Assembly (NCBI RefSeq): GCF_000009265.1
Contig: NC_008380.1
Coordinates: 1 to 62,500 of the forward strand
Reading direction: 5' to 3'
From: Rhizobium johnstonii 3841
GTDB lineage: Bacteria > Pseudomonadota > Alphaproteobacteria > Rhizobiales > Rhizobiaceae
DNA: 62,500 nucleotides
A model generated the notes under the pieces. That model was not told the origin of the DNA. It did not search any database and saw nothing but the letters and a program-made list of their open reading frames with translations. Both the position numbers and the translations under genes were made by a program. Shown here piece after piece: positions 30,083 through 40,275 of the stretch; position 1 is the first letter of the stretch; every line of letters begins with the position of its first letter.

Positions 30083-31600
30083 TTATGATTCGCTCTGGCC
30101 TATTCCAGCCCTTGTGCACCAATCGCGCAAGGGGGCAAGCGTTTCATGCTCAAGCGCGACGTTCAGATAGGAAAGCGTGCGCGGCATGTGTTTCAGATAG
30201 CCCGGCTTGCCGTCGCGCTGCAATAGGCGCACCCAAAGACCAGCAAGCTTGCAATTGCGCTGCGCCGACATGATTGCCCAGGCTCTCATGAAGCCGTCTT
30301 CGTCGAAACTGCCCTGTGCGCGGCGAAGCCCCAGATAATCATCCATCAGCTGCCGGAAGAGGCCCGGCTCGATCGTTACACGGGCATCCTGGACGATCGA
30401 GGCGAGGTCATAAGCCGTGGGGCCGATCATCGCGTCCTGGAAGTCGATCAGGCCGATCTTGCGAATACCGCTTTCACGTTCGCGCCAGATGATATTCGGC
30501 GAATGGAAGTCGCGCAGCAGCAGGTTCTTCTCGGCCGTTGCGAGCTCATCGATGAGTGCATCCCAGATCGCCAGATATTCCGTCCGTTCGACTTCCGTTG
30601 CGGGGGCGCCCTGACGCTTCCAGGGAAGGTGCCAGTCGAGCACCAGCCGAACCTCCATCTTCATCGCCGTGCGGTCGAAATCAGGAATATGATGGACATG
30701 CCTCTTTCCAACAGGGATGTGCTGCGGAAATTTCAGGGCGTGCAGTCTGGCCAGGCAGGCAACGCTTTCGCGATAGCGTTCTATAACCGGCTGCCCGTGG
30801 GCATCCAGCACGCCTTCGCTGCCGAGGTCTTCGATCAGCAGGATACCCTTGTTATAATCCACCTTGTAGACTTCGGGCGCCGCAAAGCCGTCTTTGCGCA
30901 GCGCATCGGCGATCGCCACGAACGGATAGGCGTTTTCGGCAAGATGCGCGACTTTGGGATAGGGTTTGCCATCCAGAACCGGCGGGCCTTCGGCGAGTGG
31001 CGGCCAGTCCATCAGGATGATGCGCTGGTTCTCGGCCTTCGGATAAATCGCCTCATAGGCGCGTAGCGAGGCATCACCGGTCAGAAATCGGCGTTTCGCT
31101 GCGGGGTAACCGGCGGTATCGAGGAAGTCGCGGATCGCCAGGACACGGCGGATGCGTGTATTTTGCGCGCCAGCGGCTTCGATTGTTGCCCGGCGGCCGC
31201 TGCCTTCATGCGCCAGCGTCAGCGCGATGCGCTCCGCGGGCAGTTCGCTCTGCGCCATCTCCGGCCATTCGACGAGACAGATGCCATTCTGCAGGGCCTC
31301 GTCGAAGCCAAGCTCCGTCAGTTCGGCCGGATCGCCGAGCCGGTAGAGATCGAAATGCGAAACGGCGATGCGCAGATCGTAGGATTGTACCAGCGTGAAG
31401 GTCGGGCTCGGGACCTCGAGCCCCTCGTCATCGGCCATGGCGCGCAGGATCGCCCGGGCGAGAGAGGATTTCCCCGCGCCGAGATCGCCGGAAAGGGCAA
31501 GGCAATCGCCGGCTTTCAGGGCCAGCGCCAGGTCTTCACCGAGGCGGATGGTAGCCGCCTCGTCTTTCAGGAAAAGTGAGATCGCATCGCCGGTCGTCAT
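30083..31600 (-). CDS. TsaE-AmgK fusion: tRNA t6A ATPase plus anomeric MurNAc/GlcNAc kinase-like phosphotransferase
   Basis: A 505-residue two-domain protein. Residues 1 to about 155 are TsaE, the ATPase of the threonylcarbamoyl-adenosine tRNA modification complex, with Walker A SGDLGAGKSSLARA and the PTFTLVQSYD motif. From about residue 160 to the end is an aminoglycoside-phosphotransferase-like domain with LLIEDLGSEGVLD, LLLRDFHSPNIIW (Brenner motif) and IGLIDFQDAMIG (metal-binding Asp), matching AmgK, which phosphorylates recycled MurNAc or GlcNAc at C1. The ATG overlaps the divL stop (ATGA), and murU follows 13 bp downstream. Confidence 0.9.
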   Translation of the reverse strand: MTTGDAISLFLKDEAATIRLGEDLALALKAGDCLALSGDLGAGKSSLARAILRAMADDEGLEVPSPTFTLVQSYDLRIAVSHFDLYRLGDPAELTELGFDEALQNGICLVEWPEMAQSELPAERIALTLAHEGSGRRATIEAAGAQNTRIRRVLAIRDFLDTAGYPAAKRRFLTGDASLRAYEAIYPKAENQRIILMDWPPLAEGPPVLDGKPYPKVAHLAENAYPFVAIADALRKDGFAAPEVYKVDYNKGILLIEDLGSEGVLDAHGQPVIERYRESVACLARLHALKFPQHIPVGKRHVHHIPDFDRTAMKMEVRLVLDWHLPWKRQGAPATEVERTEYLAIWDALIDELATAEKNLLLRDFHSPNIIWRERESGIRKIGLIDFQDAMIGPTAYDLASIVQDARVTIEPGLFRQLMDDYLGLRRAQGSFDEDGFMRAWAIMSAQRNCKLAGLWVRLLQRDGKPGYLKHMPRTLSYLNVALEHETLAPLRDWCTRAGIGQSES

Positions 31601-34182
31601 TCGGCAGCGGCGGAATGCGGTACATCGACCGAGGGGATACGGCAGACGACGGTCGTGCCCTTGCCCGGCTCGCTGTCGATCGTCACATCGCCATGATGCA
31701 GACTGACGAAGCTGTCGACGATCGAGAGGCCGAGGCCGGCACCGCCGCGTTTGCCGCTCTTCGCTCCCGTGGCAAAACGGTCGAAGACGGTCGCGATCAT
31801 GTCAGGCGAGATGCCGGGGCCGCGATCACTGACGGCGAAGACGAAATCCGTGCCTTCGCGATGGCATTCCAGCGAGATCGAGGTGCCTTCGGGCGAGAAA
31901 TTCGCCGCATTGGACAGAAGCTTCAGAAGGATCTGCTTCAGCCGCTGCGGATCGGCAACGATCGAGCCGAGATAGGCGGGTGCGGTGATTTCAAGCGCGA
32001 CACCGCTTTCGTGGAGGCGATCGGCGATTTGCATCGAGACGTCGTCGAGCAGATCGTTGAGATCGATATCCGCATAATTGAGGCGCATGATGCCGGCATC
32101 GACGGTCGCAAGGTCGAGAATATCGTTGACGAGCGTCAAGAGAACCGAGGATGAGGTCGAGATGTGGTCGATATATTCGGCCTGCCGTTCGGTAAGCGGC
32201 CCGACGCCGGGCGTGCGCAGGAGATCGGTGAAGCCGATGATGTTGGTCAGTGGCGAACGCAGTTCATAGGAAACGTGCTGGACGAAGTCGTTCTTCAGCT
32301 CGTCGGCCTTGCGCAACGCTTCGTTCTTCTCGGTCAGCGCGCGCTCGGCACGCACGCTGTCCGTCATGTTGACGAAGGTCAGCATGGTCTGCGCGTTCGG
32401 CAGCGGGATGACGGCATAGTCGAGCACGAGGCCGGAGAAGAGTTCCAGCGTTCCCTGGCCCGAGCGGCGTTCGTCGTCGAAGCTGGTGATCAGTTCCGCG
32501 AAGGTCTTCCAGCCGTCCGGCCGGTCATAGGACGGCGTGCAGGCCTCGCCGAGCGCACGGATATGGGTGCCGGGCTTGGCTTCGGTTTCGGTGATCCCCC
32601 AGAGCGCGCGGAAGGCGGGGTTGGAAAGGCGGATGCGTCCATCAGGACCGAACACCGCCACACCCTCGGAAAGATGGTCGATCGTTTCGCCCTGCACCTT
32701 GACCAGCGTGTTGTAGCGCGTTTCGAGATCGACCTGTTCGGTCAGGTTTTCGAATACCCAGGTGGCGCCGCCCTGCGGATGGGCGGTCGCAAAGACCCGC
32801 AACGTCTGCCCGTTCGGCAGGTGCCAGAGATCGGATTGCGTGTCGAGGGCGCGATAGACGGAAAGCGCGGCTTCCTTCCAGCTTTTCCAGTTGAGCTGGT
32901 CCGGCAGCTTCTTGGCCGCCCGCAGCCGCTCGAGCAGCTCGCTATTATCAGGTCGGCCTTCGAGGAAGGCGATATCCAGCTCCCAGAGCGCGACGAAGGC
33001 CTGGTTGTAGAATTGCAGCCGGCGGTCGCCGTCGAAGATGGCAACCGGCGTGGCGAGATGGTCGAGCGTTTCGGCATGGCTCTTCAGCGTCCGTTCCAGC
33101 TCGGCGCGCACTGCCTCTATGTCGGACACATCGATCGCGATGCCGGCCGAGCCGCCGGGAACCCTGACGTCGACGACGTCGAAGAATGTGCGATTGCCGC
33201 GCACGACCGTCGAGATCTTGTCGTGGAAGGGCGATTCCGGCGTCGTCGTGGCGCGAATGCGTTCGCGCGCGACGGTCGTCAGCATCTCGCGGCCTTCATT
33301 GATCGCCTGCTGCGGCGATCGTGCTTCGACCGCCTCGCCATAAGCCTGGTTGACCCAGGTGAGACGGCCCACCGGATCGCGCTGCCAGGCCGGCATGTCG
33401 ATCGCGTCGAGCATGGTCTGGAAGGCGGAGATCGAGGTCATCAGCCGGTCGCGCTCGATCCTGAGCTCTGCGAGTTCGGCGCGCAAATTGTTGAGCGCCA
33501 CGAAACGGACGAAGGCACGCCCGCCGGAAACCCGGCCCTGCGCCTCGAGGATTTCGTCGCGGATGGTTTCGACCACCATGTCGAAGCTCTGCGCCTCGTC
33601 GCGCAGCCGGTCGATCGCCTTTTCCAGCTCGGAAGCCGAACGTGACTTCAGCCACAGGCCGAAGGCCAGGAATTCGCCGTCTTGCGGCGCGCCGGTTTCG
33701 GGCGGAAGCTGGCCGAGCAGTTCGGGGCGCGCATTGCCGTCCCAGATGACGATCCGCCGGTTCTTGTCGGCGATCAGAGCCTGGTATTGCGAAATGCGCT
33801 GCTGGGCATCGGAGAGAGCCGAGCGGATTTCCCGGCTCTCGTTTTCCAGGTTGCCGCGCTGACGCACGAGCCACAGCGTCGACAGCAGTGCTGCCGATAT
33901 GACGCCGATGACGACGGAAACACCGACGACCTGCGAGGATGTGAAGAGGTGAGCCGTGGCCGCCGCCTGCTGCTCCGCCTGTGCCAGGGCCGGCCGCGCC
34001 AGCGTGGCAAGCGCCGTGCCGGCCGCGCAGCTTTTCAGGAAGCGCGCCAATGGTCCGTGCTCTTGCTTTGCGGCCTCGTGCGCCGTTGCAGATTTATATC
34101 CTTGGCCTGCCATAAGCGGGCGGCGATCGGCGCGAGCGCCATCATCCGCCTGACCAGGCAGGCTGCTTTTCAGTTCCGACAT
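31597..34182 (-). CDS. divL: DivL-type PAS sensor kinase homologue (Tyr at the phospho-acceptor position)
   Basis: An 861-residue protein. An N-terminal segment of about 70 residues is followed by a membrane helix (about residues 83-105), a coiled region, PAS-like domains between about 235 and 600, a DHp helix and a GHKL ATPase. The H-box reads HVSYELRSPLTNII: the usual His is Tyr (residue 639, TAT codon at 32266-32268). ATP-binding G1 (DRGPGI) and G2 (GGAGLGLS) boxes are intact. Tyr here is the mark of DivL, which controls CckA and so CtrA in Caulobacter. ATG 34182 follows GGAG; a TTG 24 bp upstream is possible. Confidence 0.85.
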   Translation of the reverse strand: MSELKSSLPGQADDGARADRRPLMAGQGYKSATAHEAAKQEHGPLARFLKSCAAGTALATLARPALAQAEQQAAATAHLFTSSQVVGVSVVIGVISAALLSTLWLVRQRGNLENESREIRSALSDAQQRISQYQALIADKNRRIVIWDGNARPELLGQLPPETGAPQDGEFLAFGLWLKSRSASELEKAIDRLRDEAQSFDMVVETIRDEILEAQGRVSGGRAFVRFVALNNLRAELAELRIERDRLMTSISAFQTMLDAIDMPAWQRDPVGRLTWVNQAYGEAVEARSPQQAINEGREMLTTVARERIRATTTPESPFHDKISTVVRGNRTFFDVVDVRVPGGSAGIAIDVSDIEAVRAELERTLKSHAETLDHLATPVAIFDGDRRLQFYNQAFVALWELDIAFLEGRPDNSELLERLRAAKKLPDQLNWKSWKEAALSVYRALDTQSDLWHLPNGQTLRVFATAHPQGGATWVFENLTEQVDLETRYNTLVKVQGETIDHLSEGVAVFGPDGRIRLSNPAFRALWGITETEAKPGTHIRALGEACTPSYDRPDGWKTFAELITSFDDERRSGQGTLELFSGLVLDYAVIPLPNAQTMLTFVNMTDSVRAERALTEKNEALRKADELKNDFVQHVSYELRSPLTNIIGFTDLLRTPGVGPLTERQAEYIDHISTSSSVLLTLVNDILDLATVDAGIMRLNYADIDLNDLLDDVSMQIADRLHESGVALEITAPAYLGSIVADPQRLKQILLKLLSNAANFSPEGTSISLECHREGTDFVFAVSDRGPGISPDMIATVFDRFATGAKSGKRGGAGLGLSIVDSFVSLHHGDVTIDSEPGKGTTVVCRIPSVDVPHSAAAE

Positions 34183-34320
34183 CCGCGGTATGTCTCCGTC
34201 CTTCAATGTGCCGCATTACGACAAGACATCCCATTTTCGCAGCGGTCGGACAGGGTCCGGCGCCACGAATCAAGTCTTAAAACAATACTTCGGAAGGGAA
34301 TCTGCGGGAAGGGAGCGTCC

Positions 34321-34357
34321 AAAAAATAAGCCGCGGCATTTGTCAATGCTGCGGCTT
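34321..34357 (-). terminator. Terminator of ahcY
   Basis: On the minus strand, AAGCCGCAGCATT and AATGCCGCGGCTT form a near-perfect stem (one mismatch) followed by ATTTTTT, about 30 bp after the ahcY stop. It separates ahcY from divL. Confidence 0.85.
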
Positions 34358-34385
34358 CTACATCTTGTGGATATTAACGATCAGA

Positions 34386-35786
<1,401 letters not shown>

Positions 35787-35899
35787 AGAGGCCTCCAGGC
35801 TGAAAACGTCTCAAAATTGGCGCAGGCGCGAAGATGACCCGCGTGCAAGCGCACGGCATGTCCGCCGTTTAGCAGGCTTCGCCGGTGATGGCAATAAGG

Positions 35900-35919
35900 A
35901 TATAAAGAAGTCTTTATAT
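35900..35919. promoter_or_regulatory. Perfect palindrome upstream of ahcY; candidate SAH-responsive ArsR-type (SahR) operator
   Basis: ATATAAAGA and TCTTTATAT are perfect 9-bp arms with a 2-bp centre, 114 bp upstream of the ahcY ATG. A second half-like TTTATATG follows at 35921. From memory, rhizobial methionine-cycle genes are controlled by an ArsR-family SAH sensor (SahR) with an AT-rich palindromic site of this type; I could not verify the consensus here. No regulator gene is adjacent. Confidence 0.55.
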
Positions 35920-35942
35920 GTTTATATGAGCTCGATCGGAGC

Positions 35943-36218
35943 TCACATCTCTTCGCCAAACCTATTCTGGATCAGCTGGTCCAGGGCCTCCAGCGCTTCC
36001 TCGGCCTGGCTGCCGCTCGCCGAGACGACGACGCTCGAGCCGGGGCTTGCCGCAAGCATCATCAAGCCCATGATGGAGGTTCCGCCGACCGTCATTCCAT
36101 CCTTGGAAACGGTGATGGCGGCATCGAAGGTCTCGACCATCTGCACGAATTTGGCGGAAGCGCGCGCGTGAAGACCGCGCTTGTTGATAATGAGGAGTTC
36201 CCGGGAGAGCGATGTCAT
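35943..36218 (-). CDS. ptsH: HPr-type phosphocarrier protein
   Basis: A 91-residue HPr/NPr-like protein. It accepts phosphate from enzyme I at His17 (RGLHARASAKFV) and passes it to EIIA. Ser48 in GTSIMGLMMLA is the site that HPr kinase would phosphorylate. It lies 9 bp after the EIIA gene and in the same run as hprK. No sugar permease (EIIBC) is nearby, so this looks like a regulatory rather than transport PTS. Confidence 0.93.
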   Translation of the reverse strand: MTSLSRELLIINKRGLHARASAKFVQMVETFDAAITVSKDGMTVGGTSIMGLMMLAASPGSSVVVSASGSQAEEALEALDQLIQNRFGEEM

Positions 36219-36227
36219 GAAGGCCCG

Positions 36228-36629
36228 TTATTTTCCGCTGAGCACACGGCTCGCGACATTGATATATTTCCGCCCGGCTTCGGAGGCCTCCACCAGCGCC
36301 TTCTCCATGTTGTTCTCGCCGCGCACCCCGGCAAGTTTGATCAACATCGGCAGGTTAACGCCGGCAATGACTTCGGTATGGCCGCTGCTCATGACTGATA
36401 TGGCGAGATTGGACGGCGTGCCGCCGAACATGTCGGTCAGGATGACGACGCCATGGCCATCATCGGCACCGGAAACCGCTTCCAGAATGTCCTGTCGTCT
36501 CTGGTCCATGTCGTCTTCGGGGCCGATACAGACCGTCTCGATGAATTTCTGAGGACCGACGACGTGCTCGACAGCATGACGAAACTCTTCAGCCAGCTTG
36601 CCATGCGTGACAAGCACAAGTCCGATCAT
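36228..36629 (-). CDS. PTS EIIA component of mannose type (regulatory)
   Basis: A 133-residue EIIA-Man domain. The phosphorylated His is His9 in GLVLVTHGKLAEEF, and the VILTDMFGGTPSN segment is typical. Start 36629 (MIGLVLVTHG) places that His as in the family; the longer frame adds 18 residues. Without an EIIBCD partner, its probable role is signalling with HPr and HprK. A 150-bp gap separates it from hprK, which could hold an internal promoter. Confidence 0.9.
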   Translation of the reverse strand: MIGLVLVTHGKLAEEFRHAVEHVVGPQKFIETVCIGPEDDMDQRRQDILEAVSGADDGHGVVILTDMFGGTPSNLAISVMSSGHTEVIAGVNLPMLIKLAGVRGENNMEKALVEASEAGRKYINVASRVLSGK

Positions 36630-36779
36630 GATATTACTGCTCCCATAGACGCAAACGGTGGACCCAATATCGCAATGCAGCAATTACGTCCACCGGTGGG
36701 GGCACATCTTGGCTATGAAAAGCCGAAGTGCAAGATAAAAATGCGAATATATAAGGCAGATTGACCAATCCGGAAGGCC

Positions 36780-37232
36780 TCAGCGCCCGATATCCGGCAC
36801 TTTTGCCATCAGGATCGCAAGGGGTGAGCAGACGCCTGTGAGCAACCGCAATGCTGGAAGCGAAAAATCGGCGGCAAGGCTCACCATTTCGCCCTCGGGA
36901 GGTATCCGGTTTTCACCGGTAGCGCTGCCTGGAAGCACTGCATAATGCATGGTCGCCTTGGGGATATGGTCCTGATGAACGATGCCGGTGCCGCGAAGCT
37001 CGATCAGCCCGGTGATCGACGGCGGGCACGTGGCGATCACCGCGCCGGCCTCCGCTGAGAGAAGAACCTGGTCGTCGGCGACCAGCGCCGTGAACAGTCC
37101 GAGGCGGCGCGCCTCGGTCATGCAGGTGAAGGCCAGCATCGATTTGCCCCAGCCGGAGGGGCCGCTGAACAACAGCCCCGTCTTGCCGACGACGATCGCC
37201 GTCGCATGGACGTTGAAACCTGCCTCGGTCAT
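36780..37232 (-). CDS. hprK: HPr kinase/phosphorylase, short alphaproteobacterial form
   Basis: A 150-residue protein corresponding to the C-terminal catalytic half of Firmicute HprK, with P-loop FSGPSGWGKSMLAF near residue 24, a TALVADDQVLL capping segment and LIELRGTGIV, the family's signature region. The N-terminal domain is absent, as usual in Alphaproteobacteria. It would phosphorylate HPr at Ser48. Its ATG overlaps the chvG stop (ATGA), directly tying PTS regulation to the ChvG/ChvI system. Confidence 0.92.
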   Translation of the reverse strand: MTEAGFNVHATAIVVGKTGLLFSGPSGWGKSMLAFTCMTEARRLGLFTALVADDQVLLSAEAGAVIATCPPSITGLIELRGTGIVHQDHIPKATMHYAVLPGSATGENRIPPEGEMVSLAADFSLPALRLLTGVCSPLAILMAKVPDIGR

Positions 37233-39019
37233 GCTGCGGCGCCGATCGGTAAAGAGAGGATGAAGCGCGCGCCGAGTATATGCCCGCTCTCGGCATCGGT
37301 GATGTTTTCGGCTCTCAGCGAACCGCCATGCGCTTCGGCGATCTGCCGGCTGATCGACAGGCCGAGCCCCGAATTCTGGCCGAAGCCTTCCGCCTCCGGC
37401 CGGTCCGTATAGAAGCGTTCGAAGATGCGGTCGATATTTTCCGCCTGGATGCCGGGGCCGTTGTCTTCGATCGTGGTGACGCAGCGCGAGCGTGTCCGCA
37501 CCAGCCGCACGGTAATCTTGCCGCCCTTTTCCGGCACGAAAGAGCGGGCATTCTCGATCAGGTTGGCGATGATCTGGCCGATGCGTAGATCGTGGCCGTT
37601 GACGACGAAGCGCGTCTTGACGTTCGGCTTGCGTTCGATCGCATATTCGATTTCCACTTGCTTCTTGGTGCTCCTGACCTGGCGCGAAACCTCGATGAGG
37701 TCGCGCAGCAGCACCTCCATGTCGACGGAGCCGGCATCGACGCGTGCGAGTTCGGCGTCGAGACGGGAGGCGTCGGAGATATCGCTGATCAGCCGGTCGA
37801 GGCGGCGGACATCGTGCTGGATGACGTCCATCAGCCGCTTCTTGGAATCGTCGGATCGGGCAAGGGGCAGCGTTTCGACGGCGCTGCGCAGTGAGGTCAG
37901 CGGGTTCTTGAGCTCGTGGCTGACATCGGCTGCGAAACTCTCGATCGCATCGATGCGGTCGTAGAGCGCCGTCGTCATCTCGCGCAATGCGATCGAAAGG
38001 TTGCCGATTTCATCCTGGCGGGCAGAGAAGTCGGGAATTTCCTCACGCGTCTTGGCGCCGCGACGGACGCGGATGGCCGCCGCCGAAAGGCGGCGCAGCG
38101 GATTGGCGATGGTCGACGACAGTACCAGCGAAAGCAGCACGTTGACGAGTGTCGCCACGCCGAAGACGCGCATGATGGCAAGCCGCTCGGCATGGACGAT
38201 ATTGTCGATGTCGCCCGCTTGCGTCGACAACAACAGCACGCCGAGCACGGCGCGGAAGCGCTGGATCGGCACGGCGACGGAAACGATGAGTTCACCTTTT
38301 TCGGTGGTGCGCACGACTGCGCCGCGCACGCCGGTGAGCGCGTTCATTACTTCGGGATAGATCGAGCCGTCGCCGCCCGGCGCTTCCTTATAGAGCGGCA
38401 GATTGCCGGGCTGCAACGCCTTGTTGAACAGGGTGGCGAACCACTCGCTCCAGGTCTGTTTCTCTTCCTCCACCGGCGGCAGGTCGAAGCGCAGCACCTG
38501 GCCGCGCGAATAGAGATGGCGCGAATCGAGCAGCAGGTTGGCATCGGCATCGAAGATGCGGGCGCGCGTGCGCGTCGGAGAGATCAGCCGGCGCAGGACC
38601 GGCGCGACCTTTTCGGGATCGATCGGGAATTCAAGGTCCTCGTCGTTCGGCACCGGGGTGATGCTCTGGCCGGCCTGCAGCTCGAGCAGCTTCTGCGGAT
38701 CGATGGTGATCGAGTTCGTATCGACCGACGCGGAGGCCGAAACGGCGCCGGCGATGATTTCGCCCTGCGTCAACAGGCTTTCGGCGCGAGCATCGATCAA
38801 TCCCTCGCGGAACTGGTTAAGGTAGAGAATGCCGCCGACGAGCACCACCAGCGCGACGAGATTGAAGAACAGGATGCGCCGCGTCAGGCTCGAAAAGACG
38901 GCATTGCCGAAGATGCGGCGGATCAGGGTAAAGGGATGCGACCAACGGCGGCCTCGGACGCGACGGGTGCTCACGCCCTCCGCATCGTCCAGATCCCTTT
39001 CCTGCACCAACTGTGCCAA
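37229..39019 (-). CDS. chvG: Sensor histidine kinase ChvG (ExoS)
   Basis: A 596-residue membrane kinase. Transmembrane segments are near residues 48-68 and 290-310 with a periplasmic sensor domain between. A HAMP domain follows, then an H-box FAADVSHELKNPLTSLRSA (His near residue 375) and GHKL ATPase boxes (NLIENARSF, DNGPGI, GLGLSISRQ). ChvG responds to acid and envelope conditions and controls exopolysaccharide, motility and symbiosis or virulence genes through ChvI. It is coupled to hprK by a 4-bp overlap; chvI lies upstream on the same strand. Confidence 0.95.
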   Translation of the reverse strand: MAQLVQERDLDDAEGVSTRRVRGRRWSHPFTLIRRIFGNAVFSSLTRRILFFNLVALVVLVGGILYLNQFREGLIDARAESLLTQGEIIAGAVSASASVDTNSITIDPQKLLELQAGQSITPVPNDEDLEFPIDPEKVAPVLRRLISPTRTRARIFDADANLLLDSRHLYSRGQVLRFDLPPVEEEKQTWSEWFATLFNKALQPGNLPLYKEAPGGDGSIYPEVMNALTGVRGAVVRTTEKGELIVSVAVPIQRFRAVLGVLLLSTQAGDIDNIVHAERLAIMRVFGVATLVNVLLSLVLSSTIANPLRRLSAAAIRVRRGAKTREEIPDFSARQDEIGNLSIALREMTTALYDRIDAIESFAADVSHELKNPLTSLRSAVETLPLARSDDSKKRLMDVIQHDVRRLDRLISDISDASRLDAELARVDAGSVDMEVLLRDLIEVSRQVRSTKKQVEIEYAIERKPNVKTRFVVNGHDLRIGQIIANLIENARSFVPEKGGKITVRLVRTRSRCVTTIEDNGPGIQAENIDRIFERFYTDRPEAEGFGQNSGLGLSISRQIAEAHGGSLRAENITDAESGHILGARFILSLPIGAAA

Positions 39020-39078
39020 TGACAGGCCCTTTCGGAGGGCGGGGCCGGATGGACCGGCCCGCAGCCCTCAACATTTCC

Positions 39079-39182
39079 GACAGCGCCGCGCGTTTTTTCA
39101 GACGCGCAAAGGACGCTGCGACATTTTGAACTGCTGCATAATTTAATCCTTAAATCGATGCCGATTTAGGAATTATGCAGGA
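39079..39182. repeat. Rhizobial intergenic repeat, copy 2 (RIME-like), between chvI and chvG
   Basis: On the minus strand it reads CTGCATAATTCCTAAATCGG ... ATTATGCAGCAGTTCAAAAT ... AGCGTCCTTTGCGCGTCTGA ... ACGCGCGGCGCTG. It is nearly identical in the same block order to 51263-51366. It contains two hairpins, fills most of the 184-bp gap in the chvI-chvG pair, and could shape the relative amounts of the two mRNAs. Confidence 0.8.
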
Positions 39183-39203
39183 GCGCGCTGCGCCGCTCGG
39201 GGC

Positions 39204-39938
39204 TCAGGCTGCTTCGCGGAAGCGGTATCCCACTCCGTAGAGTGTTTCAATCATATCAAAGTCGGTGTCGACCATCTTGAATTTCTTGCGCAGCCGCTTG
39301 ATGTGGCTGTCGATGGTCCGGTCGTCGACATAGACCTGTTCGTCATAGGCTGCGTCCATCAGCGCGTCGCGGCTTTTGACGACGCCGGGGCGCTGCGCCA
39401 GCGAATGCAGGATCAGGAATTCGGTCACCGTCAGCGTCACGGCCTCGCCTTTCCAGGTGCAGGTATGGCGTTCCTGGTCCATGACCAGCTGTCCGCGCTC
39501 CAGCGAGCGGGCCTGCTGCACCGCGCCGTTCTTCGGCGCGCCGGTGGGGCTGGTGCCGGCGGCGGCGGCTTCGCGGCTTGACGCGCGGCGCAGGACGGCG
39601 CGCACGCGCTCCACCAGCAGACGCTGCGAAAACGGTTTGGTGATGAAATCGTCGGCGCCCATCTTCAGGCCGAAGAGTTCATCGATCTCCTCATCCTTGG
39701 AGGTAAGGAAGATGACGGGAATATCCGACTTCTGCCGCAGGCGGCGCAGCAGTTCCATGCCGTCCATGCGCGGCATCTTGATGTCGAAGATCGCCAGCTG
39801 GGGCGGTCGCGCCAGCAGGCCGTCGAGCGCCGAAGCACCATCCGTATACGTCTCGACCTTATATCCTTCGGCCTCCAGTGCGATTGACACCGAGGTGAGG
39901 ATGTTGCGGTCGTCATCAACGAGCGCGATTGTCGGCAT
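39204..39938 (-). CDS. chvI: Response regulator ChvI (OmpR family)
   Basis: A 244-residue regulator. The receiver domain has [11 protein letters not shown] with the acidic pocket, the phospho-Asp in [13 protein letters not shown] (near residue 52), and ITKPFSQ with the conserved Lys. The C-terminal winged helix (about residues 145-244) ends in [17 protein letters not shown] and LYGVGYRF. The ATG at 39938 has a GGAG nine bases upstream and matches known ChvI N-termini; an in-frame ATG six codons earlier lacks a ribosome-binding site. It is divergent from pckA across 337 bp. Confidence 0.95.
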   Translation of the reverse strand: MPTIALVDDDRNILTSVSIALEAEGYKVETYTDGASALDGLLARPPQLAIFDIKMPRMDGMELLRRLRQKSDIPVIFLTSKDEEIDELFGLKMGADDFITKPFSQRLLVERVRAVLRRASSREAAAAGTSPTGAPKNGAVQQARSLERGQLVMDQERHTCTWKGEAVTLTVTEFLILHSLAQRPGVVKSRDALMDAAYDEQVYVDDRTIDSHIKRLRKKFKMVDTDFDMIETLYGVGYRFREAA

Positions 39939-40275
39939 GGTGTTGGTCTCCGTCATCAGTGCGCAATCTCCCGGATTTGCTCTCCCCAGGCGGTCTCAGT
40001 GACCGGATGCGCTTATGGAGGATAAAGGTGGAACAAATTGTGGCAAAGATAAAGGGGAAGATTGCCGTAAAATTTGCGAGCAATCTTAAGTAGCACGTCA
40101 AAGTGTTTGAACGCGACCTATTCAAACGATTTAAAATTGCGGCGATAAATTTAAATCGATTAATTATTTGATATCACTGCATTTTTCCAAGTTCTTCATC
40201 TTGTGTTTTAAAATTTCTGCCCGTATTTTCGCAATCAGTTTTAACGGCAGCGAGCCTGAGCGAAGGGAACTAGCC
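39939..40275. promoter_or_regulatory. Divergent chvI/pckA control region
   Basis: This 337-bp gap is clearly AT-richer than its surroundings, with AAATTTAAATCGATTAATTATT near 40146-40168 in the half closer to pckA. It must contain promoters for both genes. I cannot place -35 and -10 boxes with confidence. A GTCAAAGTGTTTGAACG stretch near 40097-40113 contains loosely repeated sequence that might be a regulator site. No gene is visible in it. Confidence 0.45.

Noticed and set aside
22599..34182. The divL-to-addA run as a defence island
   Set aside because: All genes have core housekeeping assignments (AddAB is the alphaproteobacterial RecBCD equivalent), with composition like the surroundings and no mobile-element signs.
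35787..35942. A SAH or SAM riboswitch in the ahcY leader
   Set aside because: I looked for a compact pseudoknot-like arrangement and saw only the AT-rich palindrome, better explained as a protein operator. A covariance-model search would settle it.
38347..38550. Short antisense and alternative-frame ORFs within chvG
   Set aside because: They overlap conserved parts of chvG and lack starts with ribosome-binding sites.
39939..40275. A small RNA gene in the chvI-pckA gap
   Set aside because: No hairpin plus T-run terminator is visible on either strand, so there is nothing beyond AT-richness to support it.
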